Source: Strobilurus pachycystidiatus (lineage: Eukaryota; Basidiomycota; Agaricomycetes; Agaricales; Physalacriaceae). Taken from it: DNA of 64,000 nucleotides. Location: positions 124,001 through 188,000 of the forward strand of contig JAHLMK010000019.1 in assembly GCA_019915135.1 (NCBI GenBank). Direction: 5' to 3'. The position numbers and the translations under genes are program-made. The notes beneath the pieces are model-generated. The model made no database searches, was not told where the DNA came from, and worked only from the letters and a program-made list of their open reading frames with translations. Shown piece by piece: positions 47,938 to 59,428 of the stretch (the stretch's first letter is position 1; each line of letters starts with the position of its first letter).

Positions 47938-49128
47938 ATGGTTCATCTTACAACACTACTCGGACAAGGCGAAAGTCATGGAGAGATTGTTGCCGTCGGC
48001 TCGCAAATTTTGGATGCGGCACGTGCCGCCACTGCTGTTGTCTTTTCACGTCCATCCAGATCGAATCGAGCTCTCTTCCTGGGCCTTCCCAGACCTTCAA
48101 AGCCTGGACCAGAAGACATCCCAGAGCTGTTTTCTTGCACAAACGCTTCCACGTCCGTAATGACTGATTTGCTCGACCTGCACGATGCCGCCACCCTCCT
48201 ATCGTATGAGGCTTTCTCCACCGAGCCCCGTTTTCGCGGTGCAAAGCTTCGTGAAGTTGTGCGGGATGGCGCCGCCTTTGAGACTGTGGCGTTCGTGGAC
48301 CGACGGCAAGCCTGGTTCACCAAGGAAACAGTCCCTAGGGATGCCTTCATCTTTGACAAAGCCCCTAAACTCTCGAATGACCGAGACACCCCCTCGAATC
48401 TCCTTCCTTCCCCGATCCACCCCCGCCTCAAAAATCTCAACTCACGCGAGTTGGAGACAATCTTCTACCAGGCACGCGCTCATGACGGGTGCTACATTGC
48501 TCTCGGCCTAATCCAGCACTTCCTCGAAACCTTTGATCTCCCAGTCCCGATGCGCATCCGTACACCCGACGGCAAAGAATATGACACTACTACCGACGAG
48601 CGCGAGATCGTCGAAATGACATTGGCTCAGCCGAAGAGAGTGACATACGCGATGGTCATGCCCTCGGGTGAGACACATATCACGGGCGGCCTCGACACTA
48701 TGCCGCACTCGGTTGTACGCTTCCCGGTCGACTCCGGCAAGGGAAACATCATCCTTGATTTAGCCTCGATGCAATTTGGTGATGCTGGGCGCGGTCTCGG
48801 CGGAAAGGGAACTCATGTCCTCGAAAACGAAACCAATTACCGTCAGATCCGTCTACCCGCCTTCGCGGAGAGGCATCACGTTTACAACGTCTGCGAATTC
48901 ATTCAACCGCATCCTGATCCCTCGAGAGAGAAGTGGATTGAGGACGCCGCTCGGCGTGCAAAGGAGAGATGGGTGAGGCGCGACGAAGCCCGGTGGTGCA
49001 GTCATTGTGGTAGGCCTGGCGCGGACTTGCGGCGCTGCACCAAGTGCTTGAAGGCCTCCTACTGTGGACGCGAGCATCAGGTCGCCGGTTGGGACTACCA
49101 TAAGCGGTTCTGCGTAGCTGGAAATTAA
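47938..49128 (+). CDS. MYND-type zinc-finger protein (396 aa)
   Basis: Single-exon ORF with a stop directly upstream of the ATG; a later start (MTDLLDLHDAATLL, 48161) is also possible. The C terminus is a MYND finger: C-x2-C, C-x2-C, Y-C-x3-H and final H-x3-C (from WCSHCGRPGADL to HKRFC, residues about 353-392). MYND fingers bind two zinc ions and usually mediate protein-protein contact. The rest (about 70-340) is a conserved-looking globular region of unknown function with no SET motif that I can see. Agaricomycetes carry many such MYND proteins of unassigned role. It stands alone, about 660 bp from the convergent GT2 relic. Confidence 0.8.
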   Translation: MVHLTTLLGQGESHGEIVAVGSQILDAARAATAVVFSRPSRSNRALFLGLPRPSKPGPEDIPELFSCTNASTSVMTDLLDLHDAATLLSYEAFSTEPRFRGAKLREVVRDGAAFETVAFVDRRQAWFTKETVPRDAFIFDKAPKLSNDRDTPSNLLPSPIHPRLKNLNSRELETIFYQARAHDGCYIALGLIQHFLETFDLPVPMRIRTPDGKEYDTTTDEREIVEMTLAQPKRVTYAMVMPSGETHITGGLDTMPHSVVRFPVDSGKGNIILDLASMQFGDAGRGLGGKGTHVLENETNYRQIRLPAFAERHHVYNVCEFIQPHPDPSREKWIEDAARRAKERWVRRDEARWCSHCGRPGADLRRCTKCLKASYCGREHQVAGWDYHKRFCVAGN

Positions 49129-49787
49129 TATGATACGTGGCAATGTATAGTAAGTATCACGATCGTGCCATAAATTGTGTACCGAGATTTCGATGTACAA
49201 TAATCTGTTTCTTGACGGACGGGCCCTAACATACACTATGCGGACACGGTACAACGGACGGCCAAGCGTGTAAATAACGATCGGAGATGAACATGGATCT
49301 ACCTGTGTGTGAGCTAGGTATGTGTTGTCGTTCAATCTTGATTCTCGTTCAAGGAACTTGCCGTGGAAACACCATGTCCTCATAGCACCAAGATGACTCC
49401 TTGCTCTTCGAGTGATTTCATTCAAGGATGATAGTCTCTAGTGCCCATTGCCTGCTATGGGTACTTCCATCAGTACAAATCATATGCTATGAGGTACACG
49501 CTAGTGACGCTACTCAAATAATACAGGTCTACTACCCTGGCCATACGCGCCATCCCGCACCATTTGCTGCTGATGTCTATCAGGAAAAACGAGGACTCAT
49601 GTGCCACCTGCGGAGGTACGAGACTTATTGGGAAGCGCGAACATGAAGCTGCCGCCTCATGTCTAGCTCGAAATGAGTGCCGAGGTTTACATTACGATCA
49701 ACCCGTCCTCGTAGCTTCTCAGTCAAGCATGCCGACAATGACATGCATCTTTCTTTTGCAATCAATGAAGATGCGAGCGAACAGTGA
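49129..49787. other. Intergenic between convergent genes
   Basis: No protein-like ORF, RNA gene or repeat seen. It contains the 3' ends of the MYND gene and of the minus-strand GT2 copy. Confidence 0.5.
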
Positions 49788-52615
49788 TTACTGGAATGTA
49801 AATAACCATGGGTTCAGTACGACTGGAAACAGAAAATGCGATCCAGCAACGACTCTGAAAGCACTGTTAGCCGTGTGTGAAGTAGTGCACCGAGGACCTA
49901 CATCAGCGGCAGGATTACCCCTCCATACCCTTCGCCATCAATGCGCCACCGAGGCGGGACCGCTGGTAGCGAGAGCACAAACACCATTCCCATTATGGCG
50001 AACCATATTCCAAAAACACAACGATATCTTGTCCAGATCTTGGGTATTTCGCGCCGCCAGCTGGATGACTCGAGCTCCTTCTTTGTCGAACTCCAGACGA
50101 CGTTCCAGGAGAAAAGATGGGCGGAAAGGGCGGAAAGAAGGTGGAAACTCAGACCACCGAAAAAGATGGCGCTGAAGAACATCAGTTAGACAAAGGAAGA
50201 AATAGGGACAGCAAGAAAATATACAAGAACGGTATCCATGACGTGCATTCAACAAAAGAGATCCAGAAGCTCCGGCGGCCAAGACGGTACTCTAAGACGG
50301 TGTATCCCAGATTACCAACGATTGGTAACAGGATCGTGAATGCTATCCAGACGTCAAAAGACTGTTGATACAGCACGTCCAGTGAGGATCCCCATCCCAG
50401 CACAAGATAGTTGATCACAGGCAATACGGCACCTGCGGCGAGTCCATAGTATGAGAAGATGTATGCCAGTGTCGTGATCTTATGATGTACAGGAATATCG
50501 GACCAAATGAACGCTCGGAATTGCTTGCTGATGAAACCGTGCCGCACCCATGTCCTAGCTGGATTGAACATAAGCTCACTGCAGCCTATGACCTCGTGTC
50601 AGAAGCAACAATAAGGCACAGTCAGACACCCACCGTACGCGTACTTCCGCCATCGCTTCATCTCATCCTCAACCGTCAGCGAAACACCTTCTTTGAAATC
50701 GCCATTTGAATATATCGCCCAACGAATGAGGTAACCTTTCAGCTGCAAGCGCAACGCCATGTCAAAATCCTCGGAGACATTATTCTCAGACCATATCCTC
50801 GGTGTGCCGTCGCACCCATCGACGAAAGCCACGTCTCGGATCGCCGACCAGCGAAGGAACGCGTTGTGTCCAACAAAGGGAGCACTGTCCCCGTTTGCGC
50901 ATGCCATAGAGATACACCTGTTGGCACGGCGAGTAAAGTGTGTGATGGCGTTCTCGAAGTAGTGATGCGCAACCTGCATAACGTCTTTGGGGGATGAGCG
51001 AGTCAAGTGTAAATGCGAGAGAGGGACTGACCGGACTCGTGTTGAATGATGGCAACTTCCGGCGACTCCTCAAACTCCATAGCGGCGTCGCGAAAGCAAT
51101 TCTGAGTGCAAAACATCAACGGTTTTCGAGAGTCTGGTTATGGAGGATAGCAGACCTCTGGTACCCTTGTATCGGCGTCGACGAGTAGAATCACTTCGCC
51201 GATTCTTAGCGACCTCGCATTCGACGCCCAGGGCTTCCATCTTTTCCCGTTCTTTACGTACATCTCCTCCACGGCCATGTTTAGCGCCAGTTCCTCGAAG
51301 TCCATATCGCTATCGTTCGGCCTCCTTGTTGTTTCGAGCATCTTGACTTTCTCCTCCAGCCGAGAACTCAGGGCCAACCCGAAGTTCATGTTACTTGCTT
51401 TCTTAAAGTGACCAACCCGGTGATAGCCCTCTATCGACGGCGAGTGAGGAGGACGAGCGACCCAACCTATATCATGCTTGGCGTAAAACGCGATGCGCTC
51501 GTTACGTTCCGTCTCTGAGATGATTTGCAAACCATCCTCATGTACGAAGATTGACGATGTTCCACCCTGTCGGGCGTAGGTACTCATGGCTTTCTTGATC
51601 GACAAAATGGAGGGCCCGCTGAATAGTTCGACACATTGAGCGGAGATATGGAAAGAGCGGGAGGAAGATTTACATCGTTTCCTCGAGACTCTCCTTGTAG
51701 ACTGGCATCTCGATGGTAATATGAGGGAGACGTGTACTTGCGCTGGGCCGAGGTGGAATCGCAGAGTAATATCGCGAGTTTTGCCTGTATTGGTACACGG
51801 GACCCAAACTAAGGCCAAGAAATGAGCCTTGCAGGACAAGAATGAAATGGAGGGCGGAGCTGACATGAAGCATATATTTGAGATTATTTGTAGGCAGAAA
51901 TACTGTCGTCCATGAGCACCCTGGCCAGGAGGGGACGATATACTCACCAGCGAGATACACAGGACGAACGGCGCACAGATTGCCAGGACACGATTCTTGT
52001 AGCCATGTTCCAGTCGAAGCTCGGATACGAGGGTCGACATTCCACATGAGAAGAGAACTTCATACAAATTGGCGGGGTATTCCTCAAAGGAACGGAACAC
52101 CTACAGAAACATAGACCGACGCCGAATCCAATATAGAGTGGTGAGAACAGAGGAACTGGGCTCGCTGAGGTCCTTTTCTTCTCCTTCGGATGGTATTCGA
52201 ATTGACGTGCTCCGCGACGCGTCCATCGCGCTTTGAATGGGACTCGGAGCCAACGAAACAAGGACGTGATGTATCTGCGATGATAGCGCCGAGTGATTGT
52301 CGGTGCGGGAAGATCCCGCTGTTCAGGATGATTGGCGAACGGTTTGAAAACCGATGACGGGAGACTGAGATATGAATTCAGTCCGGTCAAAGTCCCGTAC
52401 TCGGTCTGTGATTACCGTCAGAAGATTCAACGCGTCATACAAGTAGTAGGAGCTGACCTTCAAAGCGCTGTGGGTGGCGGCATGCATCCTTGAGCTTGAG
52501 TATCAGATCCAGCAATTTGGAGCCTTGCAAAGAGAAGAGATAGTGGCGAAAACATAAAGGCGACTACTATTAAATGATATAACTCTGGCCAGGACATGCG
52601 TTGTTCCGGGGCCAT
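49788..52615 (-). pseudogene. GT2 glycosyltransferase paralogue A, C terminus (and perhaps N terminus) decayed
   Basis: Clear paralogue of the plus-strand gene at 59429-62785. Core features are present: IEMPVYKES, DxD as VDADT, SEDFDMALRLQ and KRWRKYAYG, with several predicted membrane helices before and after. Introns with good ends occupy matching positions (before GPSILSIKKAM, after RVPE, after QHES, after YAYG, and after WIPFL). Differences from the paralogue: a TAG at 49896-49898 right after GGVILPLM, followed by a frame change. The matching terminal residues (FPVVLNPWLFTFQ, stop at 49788) are still readable in another frame. The N-terminal ~200 residues could not be modelled cleanly; 52615 is only a candidate start. 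It may be a truncated but expressed protein or a recent pseudogene. Confidence 0.7.
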
Positions 52616-53625
52616 CTTGACGCCGGAGAACCACACTAGCTCGACAGAGAGGATAGACTCGGCGGAATGACTGCCGTGTACAAAACCTGATTGACGGCTG
52701 GCTCGGAGACAAGACAAAGACACGGCCATCAACGGTGGAGCCATGACGGGAAAGAAACGGAGTCGCGACTGTGTTTGGCCTTGTTTTCCCACAGCCTTAC
52801 ACTGAGTTGTATGTCTTGTGCCGGTCTTGTGCAATCCAGTGTATCTCCTGGATACTGGACCGCACATAGTTGAGGAATTTTTCTCTCTTTCTGTTCCTGA
52901 TGACGATGAAACATAGGGAGTAGCATTCTCGCTGTCCGCATAATATATAGTCGGATCTGGTCTGGTCTTCCACTTATCGCGTACCTCCTCAGGGCGACCA
53001 ATGTATGGTTCGAAGACTGCCAGCTATTGAATACACTGTCGTCTGACCCTTTGAGACGAAAGGTTATCGCTTCAGACAGGCGTAATACACGTGTAGCAAA
53101 TTATCGACTCGTCAATACCCTTTGCGCCTAAGACGTCAGAAAATAAAGTTCGGTCATAGTCCTGCCCTTGACCAATATACTACGTGAATGAGCTTTTGGC
53201 AGTGAGCTGGGTGTGGCGCTCGGTTTATCAAGCATCGGGTGCCTGGCCGACATGTAATAGTTCCTGAAAATGGTGCGACTGTCTGTTTGTACCTACTACA
53301 TGGTCTGCTCATGATTCTATATCAGTGATGTCTTTATCCAAGTCATTGTTGCGTCTATGACTTCATATTCTTCGGCAAACACACAAGCGTCGCGAAAATG
53401 GAAAATTCAGTGTCCGCAAATCGACCGCTATCGGGGGACTAAGGGGCAACGCAGTATGCATTCAAAAGGCCAGTGCTTTGAGTAATACATCGTATATCAA
53501 AAGTGCGTGGGCGCGAAGCGGTCTATGGGAAATGTGTCTGTCCATCTCAGGTCGTCATTGTAATAAGGAACACCCATCCTAGGGTCCGTGCATATTGTAT
53601 ATCGTACCCAGAGTTGAAAAAGATT
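52616..53625. other. Intergenic or decayed 5' part of GT2 copy A
   Basis: Minus-strand ORF text up to 52867 may hold degenerate N-terminal exons of the GT2 copy. The remainder up to the GH16 stop codon shows nothing recognisable. Confidence 0.35.
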
Positions 53626-56078
53626 CTAACATTTCTGCCACATTTTGACGGAATCACTGGGTAGGGAAGTCAGCCTGACTGGGGAGAAAAATAATGGCAG
53701 GAGACGCACATCACGAAAGCCCTGTCCTGCGCGTTCTGAGGCCATGTTGGCAGCCACTTGTCCTTGGCGAGGTAGAAATCTTTCATCGCAGCTAGCCGAC
53801 CATCTTCATCAGCTTCAGTCATCTCTTCTAGGGGTAGACGTACTCTGCGATCCGTCCAACCACGGCTTTTCAGAACCGTCAGGAAACCAGCCGTTTGTGC
53901 CGCCGATACCAACGTCCAGGATGAGGTAGAATCCTATACATAGAGCCAATTAGTCTCATTAGATACACGTAAGTCTAAGAACGCGACTTACTTTGGTCGA
54001 ACGGAGCCGCAGTGGTGCCATTGACCCACGGATCCTCCAACACGATCGACTCCGAACCGTTCTGTATGACGGTGGGAAAGTCGCCGCGGTCCCAGAAGCT
54101 CTTCTTCATCTTAGTCTCGTACATGCGGTGCAGACGCGAGTCGACGTAGATCCGGCTGTAGGTGTGTTATCAGGAACAATGAATGATGGGAAGGACGACC
54201 AACGCACATGAAATCCTCCGTCCACTCTATGGAGTACGTATGAAAGTCCTTGTCAAACCCGCCGCGGCGAAGATACCACCAGCCGAACGTCTTCGAGACG
54301 GCGTTGAGCCAGATCATGGGGCCCCAGTTGAGGGAACCGCGAACGTAGTTCGATCCCCTGAAAAGCAGAAGCGCCGCGTCAGTTGATACTATCATCCAGT
54401 TTAGGCCGGTCTCGTACTGCTTAGAATAACTAGGCCCGTTGCCCCGCGCCTCCATGATATCGATCTCGCCTAGCAGGTATGGCAGTCAGTGAAGGAACGA
54501 GATAAAGATGGAAAGGAGTGAAGCGACGAAAGTGAGGGGTGGAAGCATAGTTTGAGGTAAAGATCGGACAACCAAGTGACAAGTTCCCGCGGACATGGGT
54601 TGGCGGACTGTTCAGGAGAGAAGGAGTACTCACCACTCATAGGCCAGGTTCCGTACGCGTTGTCGACTGGGAGCATCCAGATTGCGGGCCACATCTACAT
54701 CGCGCCATGATGAGCGGACATCATGGAATGAGAGCAGAAACTAACCCAGTCACTGCATGGGTAGTTAGCAGGCGAACTCGAAGGAGAGGGATCGAAATCG
54801 GCTTACCCAGTCGGTAGTTTGGCGCGTACCTCAACCTTCCCATACTTGATGCTCGCCGTCTTTCTCGTGCTCAAACGTGCGCTCTGAACGGGATTGATGA
54901 TTTTTCCGACAGTAGAGTTGCTGACCGCGGAACAGGCACGATAGTAATCACTAGCATCGAAATTCCCGTCCGCTGCGATTGAAGTAGTGTTGAAGGAGAA
55001 GGGTTGCTCGTGAGTGGATGACTGGGTGTAGGAAATACCGCGAGTGATGTTGAACGTGCAATCGGTGATGTTGTATACGTGACCGTCCAGCACGGCGTCC
55101 CTGCCAATGCTGTCCTCCGTGAGAGTGGGTAGGATATAGAGCGCGCCATCGTGTACGAAAGAGTTGTTAGCGGAATCGGTAGTCATCTCAAACTCCCCAT
55201 TACTAACGATCCCGTCAGCTAACGTTTAAAATGCAAATGTGTACGACATACCCGAACCCGCTCATATCAACCTCCCGAAAGAAGATTCCATTTTCGCCAA
55301 AGATTCCCTCGTCAGAGTTGAAGTCCTCGTCGAGCACAGGACAGAGGTTGCCCGTCATGAAGTCGACGGACTTCCAATCGTAATAGCCCTTAAGAACCCC
55401 CAGGGCTATGCCCAAAAACGCGACTGAATAAGTGAGGAAGTACGCCAGTCGGCCCTGAGAGTCTTTGCTCCCCATCCAAGGTTTGTGAAGCGCATCGCTG
55501 TCGGCGATCATGGTGGACTTCGGGCGCTCTCTGGTGACCTTAGTCAATGGCGCAGCGTTGTATATGGTCAAGGGCCGCGGAGGAGGAGACATGAAGGGTT
55601 CCCGAGGACGTACGAACGAGCCACGCGACGAGATGTGCTCCGCCGTCGGAGGACGGCTGCCAAACTGCGCTGAAGAGGTGCGACTGAGATCCGCCATGCT
55701 GTCAGCAGTAGATGCAACACCACTGCGCGAGATACTGTGATCAGGGAACGGATAGTGGGTGTGCGTCGTGGGGAGGTGTGTAGGCGTCGCGATGGGGGAC
55801 TCGGAGGGTGTGCTAAAGCCACGGACGCTAGCCGGCGGAGAGAATGGATTCGTGATGGGGACAAACGAGAACGAGCGTGGCGTGTTCGGCGGGGAATCGA
55901 CGGATCCACTCGCCTGAGAGTGACGCGGACGGTGGGAAAGATAAATGTCAGAGTCGTTGTCGCCCTCTAAGTGGAACTTGGGCGTCGGGGGAACAAGACG
56001 CTGGGAATGCTGCTGCCCATCGTCACTGGCGCGGTGCTCAGCGATGGGCGGGGTGGATGAGGAGGATGTCGAAGACAT
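53626..56078 (-). CDS. GH16 SKN1/KRE6-like beta-glucan synthesis protein
   Basis: Type II membrane protein: Ser/Pro-rich cytosolic N terminus (residues 1 to about 205, start MSSTSSSSTPP), one membrane helix (LAYFLTYSVAFLGIALGV, about 207-230), then the lumenal GH16 domain. Family landmarks are LCPVLDEDFNSDEG, GDWMWPAIWMLPVDNAYGTW, the catalytic GEIDIMEARGN, YVRGSLNWGP, VGIGGTNGWFPDG and the C-terminal DSVKMWQKC ending in TAG at 53626. KRE6/SKN1 proteins are needed for beta-1,6-glucan in the cell wall. Introns have standard ends: after SGFG (about 55207-55251), after KLPTG, on either side of a 7-nt exon (54746-54752), before EIDIM, after SYSK, after TEDF, after APFDQ, after LDGSQ and before the last exon. 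All frames join, so the gene appears intact. Confidence 0.88.
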
Positions 56079-59000
56079 ATCCGCAAAGCAGGTCAAGGGG
56101 ACAGGCAAAGGGGAGAGCCTCCGAGCAGCAGAGAACCTGGGAAGAAGCCGCTGCCCGGACGGGAACCCTTGGTTTAAAAAGTGTTCTCGCGAATAGAAAT
56201 GATCACCTTGGGAAAAGGTACGTGATAGATTTGATCTTGCCGCTTCGCCCAGGACTCCGGCTACGCGTGGGCGCGTGGCTGTTACGCTGGGATGACAGGG
56301 TCTCGAAAAAGTCAGCTCCGTGATGGCCTGTCCCTTTAGATCAACTATACGTACACCTGACTCGTATCTTTGCGCAGAAATCAGGTTGCTATAGCTCGCT
56401 TGATTAGCCAAGCCGCTTCAATGCACCGTCAACTAGAAGGACTAACCATCACTTACTCCGACGCAAAATTCTTTGCTCTCGCGTTGGGATCGCCAGCTGT
56501 ACAGAAAGACAATCTCCGATGTCCAGATCCAGGCGCATGGATTGGCACTCGAGGCTGATGCATTCATGTTAAAAGGGGATATGTCATTGAAAGATTCAAT
56601 GTCGATCAGGATATCGAACGTCCACCTGCTATACTCGTACTGTCCCCTCTATCTGCGCGTACAGCCACCTGTCTTTTGTTGTGATCACGATAAAGCAATT
56701 TCGCAAAGGGACCGGGCGAGCCGAGGAACAAGACGTCCGTTGAAAAGATTGAGCATGGTCAGGGCGAGATCCAAGGCAGAAAGTAGAACAGAGACGACTG
56801 CCCAACAGCCCATCAGTCCATAATGAAAGTCGGCACGGAACAATCACATACAGATTCTGGTTTGAAAACCCGGCGTTCGAGGCCGTGCTGCGTTCGAGGC
56901 TCTTGCTGTTTGAGATAGATACGCATGGACATATCCAAGAATGGCACGGACGTACACGCCTCCGGACGTACGCCTGTTGAAGCTACGCTGGCAATGGCAT
57001 GATGCTGACGGAAGAGAGTCATCAGTCTTCGGCACTTGCCGCCACTCCGGGCGACTGTGTCAATAGGGGCATCACATCTTTTCACAGCCTCATCTGACGC
57101 GTGAGTAGCGAGACGATCCGCCACAGAAGATGAGGAGCGCGGTATAACTCCCTCGGATACAGACTATTTAGCTGGATGGTATTGGTGATCAGGCGTCTGA
57201 TGGCGCCCTCGGGGGCGAATTGAGCACTGGCCGCTGCGCAGCGACTGGTCGGTCGAGGTGTTGAGATGACGATGAGCAGCGAGCGGAGTGGAGTAACATC
57301 GAAGCACAGATGCGGACGACGGTTGCCAGCCGCTAAATCGCCCGTCCGTGTTGAAGTCAGCTCATGCGCCACCATCTGGTACGCACGAGGTTCTCGGTTT
57401 GAGAAACGACGGACAGATAAGTAGCACCAGATTGGGATGCGAGCTTCATTTGCCGTAGTCTTGGTGCAATGCAAGTAGGACGTTTCTGAGATGATGATGC
57501 TTGACTAGATTGAAACTCCACCGAGCGTTGTGGTGCAATTGTGGCGGTTCTGCCGCATTTGATGGCTACGGGAACAGATAAGTTGTTACGGGGCAGGATC
57601 TTGTTACCGGACAGGATATTGTGAGGCTCGAAGCCCTCCATCGAGGACCGAATGTAGAACGTAGTGACCATTCGATACTTACAGAACTGATCATCTTCGC
57701 GCGATGTCACGAATCTTATCGTTGACTCGGAATGATTCACTGCATTCTGAAAAACCATACATGTGGGTACGTCTTCCTCTCTTACCAGAGAGCAATCTCT
57801 TGAGGTAGAATACTTCATATGCGCGTCATGGCAAGCGCATTCAGGCGGGTACGAGCCCATGACGAGCTATGGAACCATGAATCCCGTCCAACTGGAGCGG
57901 AGTGAGCGATTTGCATCAGTGAAGCAGAAGCGTCTTCGTGTGAGGAGGTGCTCCTCAGAATAAACAGACCCCGATTCCAGGTCCCCTTGTACGCATTGCC
58001 TTACACCCAAGTTGAGAGCTAAAGGCCCGGAAGTCCATTGAATGCCCGAAATTCTGGCGTGCGCGCGTCCATGTCGGACAAGCACTTCGTCATAACATGA
58101 ACATTCTTGCTCGATGTAACGAGGATGACCCATACACGGTTTGGGGATATTCTATCTAAAAACGTACTGAACGAGTGGGAACAAAGAAGGAGGAGAGGCC
58201 GAAGATACGGTAGAAACCTCGGGATTCGAAAACGACATACTTGGATTCATTGCATCTCTGTGATGGATCGGTTGGACCGCTTAGGACGCGCGAGGTCCAG
58301 ACTCGCTTGTATCACCGCCCGGTAGGACGTACAGCGATAAGAAAACATGCAGGCCAAGAGATGAGCTCACCTTCAAGTTCTCACGACAATTTACACGAAC
58401 GCGGTTGCGAAATCTTATCGTCAATCACCGGCCCGTTACATGATTTATTTTCCAGGGGCCGACAGGGAGGGCGCAATATGCCAGGGGGAAGAGACTGACG
58501 ATGTCCATGGTTCCTTGGCAAAAAAGCAGACGAAAGGGCAGCACGAAACACAGACACGGTTAGACAGCTTGAAGGCAAATAGCCGGCGATGTCGGAACGA
58601 GGTGCCAGGCATGATGAGATGGTGAGAACGTATGTGCATGATAAGGGAGAAGATGAGGTGTGAATGGTAACGACAGCAGCAATAGAAAGAGCGCTTAGGG
58701 AGGCGTTTACCCACACTAGTGCGACTAAGATAGCGCCGTGTTCTTTGGGGGTGGCGGGCGCACATTCCAAAATATCTGGGTAGTTGGACCAAGGAAATCA
58801 GGTCAGAACTTCGGAGAAACGTCTGTTAGAACCATCAGCTCCATCAGACAGTCGAGATGAGAGCGACGTAGTATCAGATATGGTTAAAGCGGAGTGACGA
58901 GAGTTAATGCCGTTCACTATAACCGATGCGGTAGCCGAGTATTCAATGCAGCGCGCCACCGTCAGCGGCGTCAGGCCATCTGCCCGACAGTGAATTAACC

Positions 59001-59428
59001 ACTGTGGTAAACGCCGAAAGCAGGGTTGCATTGGGAACGCATGTGCAGCCAAGCATGCACATACAGACCCACATGTCTGCTTTCTACCCTCACCATCGGG
59101 GAAAAATGTCCGGCCCTGGTTCTGAGGCAGCCTGCAATCCATCCATCGCTCATTGAACTGAGATTCGGGGCAAGATTGGTACCGGGCGCTCCGATCACAG
59201 AGGGGAACATGCAGTGTGCCTATGCTGCAACTTGACGCGATCGACCGGTGGCAGCTGCTTCGCGCTTCTGGAAATCCGTGTCTTCTCAGCCACATCCGGT
59301 CCGTTACATGAGTCGTGGCGTAATCGGCTTGTTTTTACTTAAGCGCGTGCCCCTTCGTCAAGACCTCCCTTGGCCCGGTTCACTTTCTTTTTTTCCACCC
59401 TTCCCTAGACCCACCTGGTTGCCGACCG
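56079..59428. other. 3.3 kb without a confident gene
   Basis: Between two genes transcribed away from each other (GH16 minus, GT2 plus). Minus-strand ORFs at 57082-57474, 57357-57860, 58381-58770 and 58798-59295 include one hydrophobic stretch (ILVALVWVNASLSALSIAAV, near 58690-58745). They could be exons of an unrecognised gene or a decayed one; I could not build a splice model. The promoters of both flanking genes should lie here. Confidence 0.4.

Noticed and set aside
49564..50175. 203-codon plus-strand ORF
   Set aside because: Antisense shadow of the C-terminal exons of the minus-strand GT2 copy; composition Arg/Lys-rich and not protein-like.
56370..56823. Plus-strand ORFs upstream of the GH16 gene
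   Set aside because: No splice or domain support; overlap the likely promoter and 5' leader of the minus-strand gene.
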